Shown here: piece after piece, positions 9,424 through 19,427 of the stretch
Position numbering within the stretch: the first letter of the stretch is position 1
Layout of the letters: every line of letters starts with the position of its first letter
From: Sphingobacterium sp. ML3W
GTDB taxonomy: Bacteria; Bacteroidota; Bacteroidia; Sphingobacteriales; Sphingobacteriaceae
Direction: 5' to 3'
Assembly: GCF_029542085.1 (NCBI RefSeq)
Contig: NZ_CP107036.1
Span: 1,550,001 to 1,614,000 of the forward strand
Length of the DNA: 64,000 bases
Notes under the pieces: generated by a model
The model's input: only the letters and a program-made list of their open reading frames with translations
Databases searched by the model: none
What the model was told of the DNA's origin: nothing
Translations under genes and position numbers: made by a program

Positions 9424-9839
9424 TGGAAAGTAGCAGAATGGATAAATACAATAATAGTAGGACGCACCACTTAGGCAACGTAATAAGGGAACTGGTAAAC
9501 GCAGGCGACTTTAATCTAAAGGACGTGGCGACGTATATTGATGTTAGCGAGGAGGAATTGGAGAAAATCTATGACAGCAGCTCCATAGACGTCGAAAAAC
9601 TTATCAAACTATCAGAACTACTTCAGCATAATCTTTTCATTTATTACCTGAATAATAGAGTGATAAGTAATCTGTTTGAAAATCAGGTAAACGGCCTGCC
9701 CCCGCAGATTAGTTATCTTATTGAACAGTTGGAAACTAAGAATGACCAGATTGCACAATTGAAGTCATTAACCGAAACGCTAAGAAAAACCATTGAAATT
9801 CTTGAAACAAAAGAGTTTTTACAAAATACTACAAAATAA
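9424..9839 (+). CDS. XRE-like HTH protein with C-terminal coiled coil
   Basis: I chose the ATG at 9424 rather than the upstream frame opening at 9336, because the residues before it look like untranslated leader. The 138-aa protein has a Cro/C1-like helical segment (FNLKDVATYIDVSEEELEKI, then DVEKLIKLSELLQHNLFIYY) and ends in a Leu/Lys/Glu-rich coiled coil (residues about 95-135). Proteins of this layout are common in Bacteroidota and usually act as small DNA-binding regulators of unknown target. It starts after a leader (aataaatattacatac) very like that of the preceding gene. Confidence 0.7.
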
Positions 9840-10064
9840 TGGATAATCCAGTTTTTTGGGGAGAGGTCAATATCGATAATACAATTTCATTTACATGGCA
9901 TAAAAGGATAGCTGAGCAGAATTTATTTCGTGTTTTTAATATAAGCTAATCAACAGCTAAAGAAATTCAGAAGTTGATACAGATAGATTGAAGTACATTC
10001 TTGTAACTTGCTGCGGTGCCATATACATCACTTTTTTTTAAGTCAATATAATAAAATAAGAATT

Positions 10065-10766
10065 ATGATAACGATCGATAACTATCTTGATAATCATTAC
10101 ATCCACCGTAGTAATTGGCTCAGAGCCGCTGTGCTTGGTGCGAATGATGGTATTATCTCAATTTCCAGTTTAGCTATCGGGGTAGCCGCGGCCAGCATCT
10201 CAAGGGAACCTATCGTATTGGCTACAGTAGCTGGCCTGGTTGCTGGAGCCTTATCCATGGCGGCTGGTGAATATGTATCGGTAAGCTCACAGACAGATAC
10301 CGAAATGGCCGATATCAAGCGTGAAAAAAAGGAATTAGAGGAAATGCCTGACCAAGAGTTACAAATTCTAACCCAGATATATGAGCGTCGCGGATTAAAA
10401 AAAGAGACTGCCATGCAGGTAGCTATTGAACTTACAGAGAAGGATGCACTTGCTACTCATATTCGCGATGAACTTGGTATAAATGAAATAAGCCAGGCAA
10501 ATCCCATACAGGCCGCACTTGCATCAGGAGCCTCATTTACTGTGGGAGGAATTTTGCCTTTATTGGTCATTCTTTTTGCTCCGGTGAAAGGAATGGAATA
10601 TTGGCTCTATGGATTTACGATATTCTTCTTGATCATCTTAGGGGTGGCGGCCGCAAAGACCGGTGGGTCGAGCATCATCAGAGCAATCATCCGAATTACC
10701 GTATGGGGAACAATTGCAATGGTTCTTTCTGCATTAGTAGGCTATCTATTTGGGGTCAGTGTTTAA
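10065..10766 (+). CDS. VIT1/CCC1-family metal transporter
   Basis: A membrane protein of 233 aa from the ATG at 10065. It has the family's opening (HRSNWLRAAVLGANDGIISI), helices 1-2 with GALSMAAGEYVSVSSQ, a charged cytosolic helix pair rich in Glu (about 85-140) that binds metal, then three more helices. Relatives move Fe2+ or Mn2+ out of the cytosol, so it may protect from metal overload. It stands alone, with no operon partners. The region before it (9840-10064) holds no other gene I can support. Confidence 0.9.
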   Translation: MITIDNYLDNHYIHRSNWLRAAVLGANDGIISISSLAIGVAAASISREPIVLATVAGLVAGALSMAAGEYVSVSSQTDTEMADIKREKKELEEMPDQELQILTQIYERRGLKKETAMQVAIELTEKDALATHIRDELGINEISQANPIQAALASGASFTVGGILPLLVILFAPVKGMEYWLYGFTIFFLIILGVAAAKTGGSSIIRAIIRITVWGTIAMVLSALVGYLFGVSV

Positions 10767-10880
10767 ATAGTGACTCCTTATCAATCATACTCTTATAAAA
10801 TCAAGTAGATAAAAAATGTAAAGTCCTTTCGAACTCCGCATTGCTATAACGTATACATTTTATGATACAGTTGTCCCCAT

Positions 10881-11795
10881 TTAATTAAATAATTGTCGAA
10901 ATTCCAACGGAGAAAAATCTGTTTTTGCTTTGAAAAGTTTATTGAAGGACTGTGAATGCTCAAAACCTAATTCATAGGCAATTTCTGAAACGGACAGATT
11001 TGTTGTTGATAATTTTTCTTTTGCTTTTTCCACGACTACATTCTGAACATATTGTTGTGTGCTTAGCCCTGTGAATGAGCGTAACATATCGCTGAGGTAC
11101 CGTTGTGAAAGCTTTAGTTCCGAACTGATGTATTTCACTGACGGTAAACCCTCCTTTAAACTACTCCCATCTTCAAAATAATCATTTAAAAGTTTATCCA
11201 ACGACGTTATGATCTCATGATTGACGGTCCTTCTTGTAATAAACTGCCGGTTGTAGAAACGGTTGCTGTAATTCAAAAGTAACTCTAATTGTGATACTAA
11301 AACATCCTGACTGAAACCGTCAATGTTATTTGATAATTCATGTGCTATTGTAGAAAATAAATTGGCTACAATAGCTTTTTCCTTTGCCGATAAAAACAGC
11401 GCCTCAGAAACATTGTAAGAGAAAAATCCATATTGATGAATTCTCTTCCCTAGTGAGTAATTTCGGATAAAGTCCGGATGAAAATACAAAGCGAACCCTT
11501 CATAGCTTTCAGTTTCTTCTGGTGAGAAAACGATTTGTTTCGGTTTCAAAAATGCCAATCCGCCTTCTTCAAAATCGTAGTACCCCTGGCCGTATTTGAT
11601 GTTTCCTGTAAATGCAGGTTTAAACGAAATTTTATAAAAATCAAGGCTCAATTTTTGCCCTTTGAGAAAAGATTCCATCGGCATCTTACAGTAATCTACC
11701 AATGCGATCAACGGATGTAAGGGCGCAGGAAGTTCCAATAACCGCATCAATTGCGATATACTTTTAATTTGATGGATGTTAGGTTGTTGCTGCAT
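10881..11795 (-). CDS. AraC-family transcriptional regulator
   Basis: About 305 aa from the ATG at 11795; a TTG at 11816 would overlap the upstream stop codon. The C-terminal ~100 residues hold the two AraC HTH units (SSELKLSQRYLSDMLRSFTG; ELGFEHSQSFNKLFKAKTDF). The N-terminal half is a cupin-like sensing domain (GYYDFEEGGLAFLKPKQIV). It belongs to the same subfamily as the regulators at 34.5 and 58.1 kb. It lies directly downstream of an SDR gene on the same strand, an oxidoreductase/AraC pairing also seen at 58-60 kb, and probably controls that gene. Confidence 0.9.
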   Translation of the reverse strand: MQQQPNIHQIKSISQLMRLLELPAPLHPLIALVDYCKMPMESFLKGQKLSLDFYKISFKPAFTGNIKYGQGYYDFEEGGLAFLKPKQIVFSPEETESYEGFALYFHPDFIRNYSLGKRIHQYGFFSYNVSEALFLSAKEKAIVANLFSTIAHELSNNIDGFSQDVLVSQLELLLNYSNRFYNRQFITRRTVNHEIITSLDKLLNDYFEDGSSLKEGLPSVKYISSELKLSQRYLSDMLRSFTGLSTQQYVQNVVVEKAKEKLSTTNLSVSEIAYELGFEHSQSFNKLFKAKTDFSPLEFRQLFN

Positions 11796-11812
11796 TTCGT
11801 TTACGAATTTAA

Positions 11813-12550
11813 TCAATTTTGTTTCGACGGACGAATCACAATATCACCAACTTCCACATTTTTGGGTTGACCAATAGCATAGCTAACCGCTTTGGCAATG
11901 GCATTGGGGCTAATGGCCAAATTTTCCATATTCCGCGTGATAATCGTTTTCATTTCCTGATTCTTTATACTATCAGCAAAGTCAGTTTTTACAACACCTG
12001 GCGAAATGCCAGTAATCCTTATCGTTCCATCTGATTCTTGCCTAAATGCTTCTGCGATAGTTCTTACCGCATTTTTTGTACCTGCATAAACACCCTGCAT
12101 TGGAACAATCTTTATTCCTGATGTTGATATAATATTGATGATATGTCCCGATCTTTGTTGTTTGAAAACGGGAATTGCAGCTGCCATTCCGTACAAGACA
12201 CCCTTCAGATTAATGTCTATCATTTCTTCCCAACCATCTGTATCTAACTCGTCAATACGGCTTAATTGACTGACACCCGCGTTGTTTATGATGACATCTA
12301 ATGTTCCGAATTTATCAACTGCTGTATTGATCAACCGAACCAAATCAGCTTTATACTTTACGTCAATTTGAGCAAAAATGGCTTCACCACCTGTATTTTT
12401 GATTTCTTCTACCAGTTGTTGCAATTGTTTTGTTCGTCTTGCGCCCAAAACAACCTTTGCACCTTTTTTTGCTAACTCCAGCGCAATGGCTTTACCTATT
12501 CCGCTACTGGCTCCTGTAATGGCAATTACTTTTCCTTTAATACTTTGCAT
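11813..12550 (-). CDS. SDR-family oxidoreductase
   Basis: A 245-aa classical SDR: cofactor motif TGASSGIG near residue 12, NNAG near 90, catalytic YAGTK near 155. It resembles the YdfG-like NADP-dependent short-chain reductases of broad carbonyl specificity. The AraC gene follows after about 17 bp, so the two form an operon. The substrate is unknown. Confidence 0.88.
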   Translation of the reverse strand: MQSIKGKVIAITGASSGIGKAIALELAKKGAKVVLGARRTKQLQQLVEEIKNTGGEAIFAQIDVKYKADLVRLINTAVDKFGTLDVIINNAGVSQLSRIDELDTDGWEEMIDINLKGVLYGMAAAIPVFKQQRSGHIINIISTSGIKIVPMQGVYAGTKNAVRTIAEAFRQESDGTIRITGISPGVVKTDFADSIKNQEMKTIITRNMENLAISPNAIAKAVSYAIGQPKNVEVGDIVIRPSKQN

Positions 12551-13463
12551 TGCTGTTCATTTTTATTTATCTAGTTGTTTTTCTAGAAATCTAACTGAAT
12601 TAATTTTCAAGTACAAAATTCTCTATTGCTGCTCTGTAAAAAGTAGTTCAATTGGTAATTGTTGTAGTCAGATTTTCAAACTACTGAGATGTAAGTCTAG
12701 AATTTTAGCTTGAAAGAAGATTGATAAATCTTTCGAGTTTTTACAAAAAAACTATTAAATGAGCTCCGCAATGTCGAAATCATCTGCTCCATCTTTGTGA
12801 TTAGAAGACTATCGTTTTCGATCTTATAAATTTGAGCTTCTCTAGCTGAAAAAGTATCTTGGCTTGCAAAAAGCGTAATTTACCAAGGCCTCCCTATACC
12901 ATTAAATGCTGCATCGCAAAGTGATTTAGATACTGTAATGTGGAAAGTTTGTCTCCACTCGGAATGCCGGAAACCGGGAAACCTACAGAAAGTTTTTTGC
13001 GACATCAGGGACAAGAAAAACAAAAAGTTACTATCCGTATTCTGACAAGGATTCGCCGGACTGATGATACTGGTATCGTGTATGTTCATCACAGGAAATA
13101 ATCAGTTTAATACCAACAGTTATATCGCCATTTTGTGGTGTACTGATGTTGGGAAATACTACGCACTACAGCTACGTAGTGCTGTACCATTAACGCGTCT
13201 CCTATTGTTTCGACACTAAGTGATACTGATGCTCCGTCAAAAGTTGTGGAGATTGCCGCGCCAATGTGTTGTGTCTTTCACTATGCTTTGTCGCTCATAT
13301 CTTCGATCTGAGCTGATCTTGAACAGCAGGCTAGGCTTGTATATGTCGAAAAAATTGCTACCAATTATACAAAAGAAAACCCTCGTTATACAACATACAT
13401 TACATTGAAAACAAGAACTTTATACTGGATCAATAATAATATTGTTCTTAAAAAACAGTACAC
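12551..13463. other. Gene-poor 0.9-kb stretch
   Basis: No coding region I can support. Short open frames exist on both strands (for example 12880-13092 minus and 13220-13408 plus) but show no family motifs and have unusual residue composition. A small perfect hairpin sits at 13163-13182 (gcactac, 6-nt loop, gtagtgc). A frame near 13310-13435 reads like the tail of a lost gene. Probably decayed sequence plus the upstream region of the BON gene. Confidence 0.5.
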
Positions 13464-14132
13464 ATGAAGACGAATGAAGAATTGCAAAAAGACGTACAGA
13501 AGGCAATACAATGGGAACCTTTATTGCACGCAGCGGAAATCGGTGTTACAGCAAAAAATGGTGTTGTTTCCCTAACAGGAGTTGTAGATAATTACTCAAA
13601 AAAGCTGGAAGCTGAAAATGCAGCAAAGAAAGTTATTGGAGTAAAAGCCCTTGTAGAAAATATTGATGTGAGATTTCCGAATACATGGTCAAAGACAGAT
13701 GAGGAAGTGGCAAATGAAGTGCTCAGTGCCTTAAAAGATAATTGGTCGGTACCGAAGGACAAAGTCACCGTCAAAGTTGAAGACGGTTGGGTTACATTGG
13801 AAGGTGAGTTGCCTTGGGATTACCAGCGTAAAGGGGCCCAAATAGCAACAAGCCATCTAACTGGCGTGAAAGGCGTGACAAACAATATAGAGGTCAAATC
13901 AGATATCCATAATGCCATAGAGAAAAAAGATATTGAACAGGCCCTAGGCAGAAGTACTATTGATGACAGCGATATCAAAGTTTCGGTATCGGGCACAACT
14001 GTTACATTGGACGGTACTGCCAATTCGTGGTATCAGAAAGAAGAAGCTGGAGATATCGCATGGAAAACACCAGGTATCTGGCATGTCAAAAATAATCTTA
14101 TTGTTGACAATTATTCTAGTTTAGAAGAATAA
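13464..14132 (+). CDS. Three-BON-domain stress protein
   Basis: The 222-aa protein has three BON domains of about 65 residues, each ending in the signature V-x-L-x-G-x-V plus G-V-x-x-V-x-N pattern (VVSLTGVVDNY, then WVTLEGELPWDY, then TVTLDGTANSWY). There is no signal peptide, unlike periplasmic OsmY. BON modules bind phospholipid or other hydrophobic ligands. Similar cytosolic multi-BON proteins occur next to ion pumps and stress genes; here an SDR, a P-type ATPase and an HdeD-like protein follow. Confidence 0.9.
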   Translation: MKTNEELQKDVQKAIQWEPLLHAAEIGVTAKNGVVSLTGVVDNYSKKLEAENAAKKVIGVKALVENIDVRFPNTWSKTDEEVANEVLSALKDNWSVPKDKVTVKVEDGWVTLEGELPWDYQRKGAQIATSHLTGVKGVTNNIEVKSDIHNAIEKKDIEQALGRSTIDDSDIKVSVSGTTVTLDGTANSWYQKEEAGDIAWKTPGIWHVKNNLIVDNYSSLEE

Positions 14133-14293
14133 GAAGACTTTAGATTCTTAATGTTAACATGTCAGAAATAGCGAAATTATACGCAATAACTATCTAGTTT
14201 CTCTTGGAAACATTATACTAGAGCGATATACGCAATTTTAATGTTTAAGCGAATCTGATCGTTAATATAAAAGTTTACAATTAAGATAAAAAA

Positions 14294-15055
14294 ATGAAAA
14301 AGTTAGATAAACAGGTAGCTATAATAACCGGCGGCTCTGGAAGCATTGGTAAAACAACAGCTAAATTGTTTTTGGAACAAGGGGCTTATGTTATGCTGGT
14401 CGATCTTAATGAGGATGCTTTAAAAACAACGGTGCTTGAACTGGATAGTGAAGATGTAAAATATTTCGTAGCAGATGTTTCCATAACGGCTCAAGTTAAA
14501 GCTTATATCAATCAAACAGTAAAAGTGTTTGGAGAGATTGATGTCTTTTTTAACAACGCTGGAATTGAGGGCATCGTAAAATCCATTGAAGATTATCCCG
14601 AAAATATTTTCGATAGAGTAATGTCTGTAAATGTAAAGGGTGTATGGTTGGGCAATAAATATGTATTGCCCAAAATGAAAGATGGAGCAAGCATCATCAT
14701 GACCTCGTCTGTTGCTGGTATATTGGGATTTGCTAACTTAAGTGCCTATGTCACCAGCAAACATGCTGTTGTTGGAATTATGAGAGCTACAGCCATTGAA
14801 GCGGCTCCGCGCAAAATAAGAGTAAATACAATTCATCCTTCTCCAGTTAACAATCGGATGATGCGTTCTATAGAAGAAGGTGCTTCCACAGGCCACGGCG
14901 AGGAAGTCAAAAAAGCATTTGAGGCTTCTATTCCTTTTGGACGCTATGCAGAGCCTATTGAAATCGCAAAATTAGCGTTGTTTCTTGCCTGTAACGACAG
15001 TCAATTCATTACTGGGACAACACAGGTCATCGATGGGGGTATGACAGCACAATAA
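14294..15055 (+). CDS. SDR-family oxidoreductase
   Basis: Classical SDR of 253 aa: TGGSGSIGK near residue 12, NNAG near 88, catalytic YVTSK near 153, and the C-terminal FITGTTQVIDGG typical of the glucose-1-dehydrogenase/3-oxoacyl reductase branch. Substrate unknown. It ends 29 bp before the ATPase gene, so the two are probably co-transcribed within the stress-type row. Confidence 0.88.
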   Translation: MKKLDKQVAIITGGSGSIGKTTAKLFLEQGAYVMLVDLNEDALKTTVLELDSEDVKYFVADVSITAQVKAYINQTVKVFGEIDVFFNNAGIEGIVKSIEDYPENIFDRVMSVNVKGVWLGNKYVLPKMKDGASIIMTSSVAGILGFANLSAYVTSKHAVVGIMRATAIEAAPRKIRVNTIHPSPVNNRMMRSIEEGASTGHGEEVKKAFEASIPFGRYAEPIEIAKLALFLACNDSQFITGTTQVIDGGMTAQ

Positions 15056-15084
15056 TTATTAAAAAATAAGTACAACCACACCCA

Positions 15085-17826
15085 ATGAATGAATTTCACA
15101 AATTTACTGTTATCGAGGCATTGCAAAAACTTGAAAGTTCTCCTGTAGGATTGGATGAAGGGAATCTACAGGAGAGACGGAAACGGTATGGATGGAATGA
15201 GTTACCAGAGGTAGAGCGTAAACCACTGTGGAGGATATTGATCAAGCAATTCCGTAACTTGTTGGTGGTGGTACTCTTATTGGCAGCGGTTATCTCCTAT
15301 ATCATGCATCACGTCGTTGATGTATATGTTATTCTGGCTGTTGTGTTGATTAATGCTACAATAGGATTTACTCAGGAAATACGGGCCGAAAGAGCCATAT
15401 CCTCATTGAATAAAATGCTTGTGCAGCAAGCTCGCGTGCGCCGCGGAGGTGAAATCCGTTTGATTCGTTCACGCGAACTGTTGCCGGGAGACGTTATCAT
15501 CTTGGAAGAAGGGGAACAGATACCTGCCGATGCCCGTATTATTCTATGTCGGAGTTTACGTACCATTGAAGCCTCCCTCACAGGCGAGTCGCTATCCATC
15601 AGTAAACAGGACATGGCATTGCCCGGGCAGACTCCACTAGCTGATCGGAAAAACATGTTGTGGAAGGGCACATTCGTGGTGGCAGGATACGCAGAGGCTG
15701 TGGTTTGTACTACGGGACTCCAAACGGCAATCGGCGACATCGCCAAGACACTTGCAGAGATCAAACCTGAACGGTCTAATTTTCAACGCAAAGCTGATTA
15801 TTTAGCGAAGCAAATGGCGGTTTTGGCTATCGTTAGTACAGCTTTGCTTTTTACCACAGCGTATTTTTCCGGGAATTTCGAGATGCAGGAGTTATTGCTG
15901 GTTTCCATTGCCGCATTAGTATCTGTTATTCCGGAAGGGTTACCCGCCGTGCTATCGATTGTCATGGCCATTGGCTCAAAGCGGATGTCCAGACGTAATG
16001 CAATCATCCGCGATCTTAACTCTGTGGAGACGCTAGGCTCAGTTACTACGATTATTACTGACAAAACGGGCACACTGACGCAAAATAGAATGATGGTAAG
16101 CCGGATTAAGCTCTTTAATGAAGTAGAGTTTGAGGTATCGGATAAAGGGTGGTTGCCAACCAGGTACTTTAGACAGCACCAAGCCATAGTGGATCCAGGG
16201 GACTATCCCATATTAAATAAATTACTGCAAATTGCTGCTTGTTCTAATAATGCGACCATCAAGTACAATGTGAATAAAGAGGGCTATGAGCTGATGGGGG
16301 ATCCTACAGAAGGGGCACTTCTAGTCATGGTGCAAAATGCCGATCTACTACCCTCCCTCCAACCTGGTGTTATCGAGAAGTTGGATGACCTCCCCTTTGA
16401 TTCCAAGCGCAAATCTAGAGCTACACTTTGCAAAGTCGAAGCAGGTTTGCAATTGTTTGTAGTTGGCGCTCCAGAGCATATATTGGAACAGGCTTGCCAG
16501 GTGCTAAGCCCCCAAGGGGTTATTCAAATGGAAGAAACGTATGCGTCGGTTTTGCGAAAGCAAATTGACGAATGGTCTGGAAAAGCTTTGCGTGTGATCG
16601 GACTAGCTTATAAGCCAATACTTGATGGTATTATTAAAATTGATGAAAACGACATCAACGATTTGGTTTTCGTAGGTTTTGTCGGTATGATTGACCCTCC
16701 TCGCCCAGAGGTAAAAGAGGCAGTGGAGAAATGCAAGAAGGCAGGCATACGGGTTATCATGGCTACAGGAGACCACATCAACACGGCTAATGCTATTGCG
16801 ATAGCTACTGGGATTATTGAGGGGAATAATACAGGCCAATTAGGAGCACTTACCGAACAGCAATTGCTGCTATTGGACGATCGGGAGTTTGACGACGCGA
16901 TAAACACTGTGCGTGTTTTTGCCCGTCTTACTCCGGGTATGAAACTGCGTATAGCCGAACGGTTGCAGGCAATGGGGCAACTTGTGGCCATGACGGGTGA
17001 TGGTGTGAATGACGCTCCAGCCCTCAAGAAAGCCAATGTCGGTATTGCTATGGGAATTATGGGAACCGATGTTGCCCGTGAAGCGGCCAAAGTAGTGCTG
17101 GCTGACGATAATTTTGCCACAATTGTCAATGCTGTGGAAGAAGGGCGCATCGTATTTGCAAATGCGCGGCAGACCAGCTTCTTTTTGGTAACTACCAATT
17201 TTGCAGAGGTTACGACACTGATTGTCCTTATTGCGATGGGATACCCAATACCACTTACCGCCATACAGATACTCTGGCTAAATCTGGTAACGGATGGTGT
17301 GGGAGATATTGCATTGGCCACCGAAAGAGGACATGGTGATGAATTGTCGGCGAGACCAATAAATAAGAAAGAGAATATTTTAAACAAAGAAATATTCCCC
17401 TTTATCCTGATCATGAGCGGAACAATGGCAATACTGTGTATGGGAGTCTATTTGTGGTTTATCGGGCTGGGGCTGGAAAAGGCACGAACCGCTGTCTTTA
17501 TCACCATGGCTTCTACGCAACTCTTTAACCTCCTGAATATGCGGTCATTAAAAAAACCAATATTTGAAATTGGTTATTTCACAAATCATTACGTAAATCT
17601 CGCATTGGCCGCGTCTTGGGCAATACAAATTGCGATTATTGAATTGCCCTTATTTCAGCACATCTTTGGTTTCACGCCAATGACTCTGGTCGAGTTTACT
17701 GCACTCATCGTACTTTCTTCATCGGTTTTATGGATCGGAGAGTGTTACAAACTTTTTCTGGATCGTATGCGTGCTTACATGGGTAGAATAAGATTAATGA
17801 AGAACGAACCGCGATTGTTTTGTTAG
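15085..17826 (+). CDS. Cation-translocating P-type ATPase (P2A-like)
   Basis: A 913-aa P-type ATPase: cation_ATPase_N domain (1-70), actuator motif TGES (about 167-170), M4 motif PEGLPA, phosphorylated Asp326 in DKTGTLTQ, KGAPE-like VGAPE in the nucleotide-binding domain, hinge TGDGVNDAPALKKA, and a C-terminal membrane domain with NLVTDGVGDIALATE. The PEGLPA motif and overall layout place it with SERCA/PMR1-like Ca2+ or Mn2+ pumps rather than heavy-metal pumps, which have CPC and lie in P1B. It would export divalent cations from the cytosol. The upstream SDR and downstream HdeD-like gene face the same way. Confidence 0.92.
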   Translation: MNEFHKFTVIEALQKLESSPVGLDEGNLQERRKRYGWNELPEVERKPLWRILIKQFRNLLVVVLLLAAVISYIMHHVVDVYVILAVVLINATIGFTQEIRAERAISSLNKMLVQQARVRRGGEIRLIRSRELLPGDVIILEEGEQIPADARIILCRSLRTIEASLTGESLSISKQDMALPGQTPLADRKNMLWKGTFVVAGYAEAVVCTTGLQTAIGDIAKTLAEIKPERSNFQRKADYLAKQMAVLAIVSTALLFTTAYFSGNFEMQELLLVSIAALVSVIPEGLPAVLSIVMAIGSKRMSRRNAIIRDLNSVETLGSVTTIITDKTGTLTQNRMMVSRIKLFNEVEFEVSDKGWLPTRYFRQHQAIVDPGDYPILNKLLQIAACSNNATIKYNVNKEGYELMGDPTEGALLVMVQNADLLPSLQPGVIEKLDDLPFDSKRKSRATLCKVEAGLQLFVVGAPEHILEQACQVLSPQGVIQMEETYASVLRKQIDEWSGKALRVIGLAYKPILDGIIKIDENDINDLVFVGFVGMIDPPRPEVKEAVEKCKKAGIRVIMATGDHINTANAIAIATGIIEGNNTGQLGALTEQQLLLLDDREFDDAINTVRVFARLTPGMKLRIAERLQAMGQLVAMTGDGVNDAPALKKANVGIAMGIMGTDVAREAAKVVLADDNFATIVNAVEEGRIVFANARQTSFFLVTTNFAEVTTLIVLIAMGYPIPLTAIQILWLNLVTDGVGDIALATERGHGDELSARPINKKENILNKEIFPFILIMSGTMAILCMGVYLWFIGLGLEKARTAVFITMASTQLFNLLNMRSLKKPIFEIGYFTNHYVNLALAASWAIQIAIIELPLFQHIFGFTPMTLVEFTALIVLSSSVLWIGECYKLFLDRMRAYMGRIRLMKNEPRLFC

Positions 17827-17965
17827 ATGACAGTGATGGTTAAGTTGGTTGTGATGTACCTTCATAGGGCGATGACCAGTGTCACAATCTATACCAATAA
17901 GAATCATTCGATTCGAAATAGAAATATGTTAGGTTTGAATAGTTAACATTAAAAGATGTCATATC

Positions 17966-18535
17966 ATGAAAGCATTAACAACAAAAAGAACTATGAGCGA
18001 GCACAATTTCCAATGGTTTACGTTGCTGCTTGTGGGTATTGTATTGACCTTTGTAGGTGTTTGGACGCTTGCTTCACCCACCGAATCATACCTAAACTTG
18101 AGCGTAGCCTTTGGTTTTAGCATATTGGCCGCAGGTGTACTCGAAATGGTATTTTCGCTAATGTTCCGTAAAAGGGTCCTTACCTGGAAATGGAATCTAG
18201 CGTTTGGAGGGATTGATCTGTTTGTAGGCTCATATTTGGCTCTCTATCCATCGGTCACCATGTTGCTCATACCTTATGTGATCGGGTTTTGGATGCTTGT
18301 CAGAAGCTTTTTGGCGATTGGTAGCGCGATAGATATGCGATCTCAAAAAGGACTTAGATGGAGATTGATCTTATATACTGGTATCATAACCACTTTATTG
18401 TCATTGACCGTATTATCCCATCCTATTATAGGAAGAGTTGGTATTATTAGCTATATAGGTCTTTCATTTGTTGCTTTTGGCATTTATCATATATACCTAT
18501 CGCTAATAGTAAAAAATTGGAAGCGAAATACTTAG
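17966..18535 (+). CDS. HdeD-like (DUF308) membrane protein
   Basis: A 189-aa protein with about six predicted transmembrane helices in paired repeats (WFTLLLVGIVLTFVGVWTLA; LYPSVTMLLIPYVIGFWMLV). This is the DUF308/HdeD layout; HdeD in E. coli supports acid resistance at high cell density. A start at 17993 (MSEHNF) is also possible. It ends the BON-SDR-ATPase-HdeD row and fits a general membrane-stress role. Confidence 0.85.
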   Translation: MKALTTKRTMSEHNFQWFTLLLVGIVLTFVGVWTLASPTESYLNLSVAFGFSILAAGVLEMVFSLMFRKRVLTWKWNLAFGGIDLFVGSYLALYPSVTMLLIPYVIGFWMLVRSFLAIGSAIDMRSQKGLRWRLILYTGIITTLLSLTVLSHPIIGRVGIISYIGLSFVAFGIYHIYLSLIVKNWKRNT

Positions 18536-18564
18536 TAGAGAAAGCTATACGGAAACTCCTAAAA

Positions 18565-18835
18565 TAGACCCTCTGGACAACGTATATCTGATTGTCTGGA
18601 TGGAATTGTTTTTAAGATCAGGGAAAACTCCAAAGTGGTCAATAAAACAATTTATCTTGCTGTAGGCATGAACAGGAATGGCTATAAAGAAGTTCTGGGT
18701 ATGTGGCTGGGCAAGAATGAAAGTGCCAGTTTTTGGATGGGAATCCTGACAGACCTGAAATCCCGGGGCGTAGAGAATATGCTGATTACAGCGACTGATA
18801 ATCTCTATGGTTTCAAATATGTGCATAATGAATAA
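18565..18835 (+). pseudogene. IS256-family transposase fragment, frameshifted
   Basis: About 85 residues from the middle of an IS256-type transposase: PLDNVYLIV in one frame, then, after a one-base shift, DGIVFKIREN, VVNKTIYLAVGM and YKEVLGMWLGKNESASFW, ending in ITATDN. In IS256 transposases this covers the region around the second catalytic Asp. The rest of the element and both ends are absent, so it is an immobile relic. It marks the left edge of the mobile region. Confidence 0.85.
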
Positions 18836-18900
18836 TAATACTTCAATGATATATATGAACTAAATCATCATTCAAATAACTGACCAATAAATTACCGTAA

Positions 18901-18956
18901 TTCAGATATAAAAAAATGGCAAATAGAGAACTATTGCCATTTTTTTATATCTGAAG
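18901..18956. terminator. Long-stem (possibly bidirectional) terminator
   Basis: A nearly perfect inverted repeat: a 26-nt left arm (18901-18926) and a 25-nt right arm (18931-18955), tetraloop AGAA, one bulge. Runs of A and T flank the GC-containing core (atggcaaatag / ctattgccat), so it can stop transcription both ways. It directly follows the RidA-like stop codon. Confidence 0.85.
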
Positions 18957-19370
18957 TTATTTAACCAGAGTTGCTTCTAATTCTACCTTTAAAGTTTCAA
19001 ACAATGTCTTGACTTCCAAAACTGTACTTGTTTGTTTTACTTTATTTTTAGTGAGCCAATTTTGAATCACATCAAAGTTTTCAAATAATGCTGTAGAGTC
19101 GGTCGTGTAGATATTCAAACGAACGAGATTTCGAGCTTCATATCCACTTGATTGAATTACTTTTTCAAGATTTTCAATAGTATGAAAAATCTGCGTTCTC
19201 ATACCGGCATTACTCGATATTCCATCTTCACTAATGGCACACTGTCCCGATACATATAAAGTTGAATCTACATGTTTAACTTCAACTGCCTGCACATAAT
19301 TTCTGGCATCCTGCCAGTTCCAAGGATTGATTACTTTCTTTTCCATCGCTGTAAGATTATTATGAGACAA
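18957..19370 (-). CDS. RidA/YjgF-family protein
   Basis: A 137-aa protein (or 129 aa from the ATG at 19346, MEKKVINPWNW) with the Rid fold signatures: LYVSGQCAISEDG, a long amphipathic helix (IENLEKVIQSSGYEARNLVRLNIY). Canonical RidA deaminates reactive enamine/imine intermediates and carries an Arg near residue 105; that Arg is not obvious here, so this may be a non-deaminating Rid subgroup. It lies 57 bp downstream of a Crp/Fnr-like gene on the same strand. Confidence 0.85.
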   Translation of the reverse strand: MSHNNLTAMEKKVINPWNWQDARNYVQAVEVKHVDSTLYVSGQCAISEDGISSNAGMRTQIFHTIENLEKVIQSSGYEARNLVRLNIYTTDSTALFENFDVIQNWLTKNKVKQTSTVLEVKTLFETLKVELEATLVK

Positions 19371-19427
19371 AGCTCAAGATATTTTTACATTCACCCGTGT
19401 GACAAACATCACAATTAAATAAATCAA

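Noticed and set aside
12880..13092. 70-aa minus-strand open frame
   Set aside because: No family motif, odd composition and no plausible start context; treated as chance frame in decayed DNA.
13220..13408. 62-aa plus-strand open frame
   Set aside because: Unusual residue mix and no recognisable domain; another frame in the same place reads more like an old gene tail.
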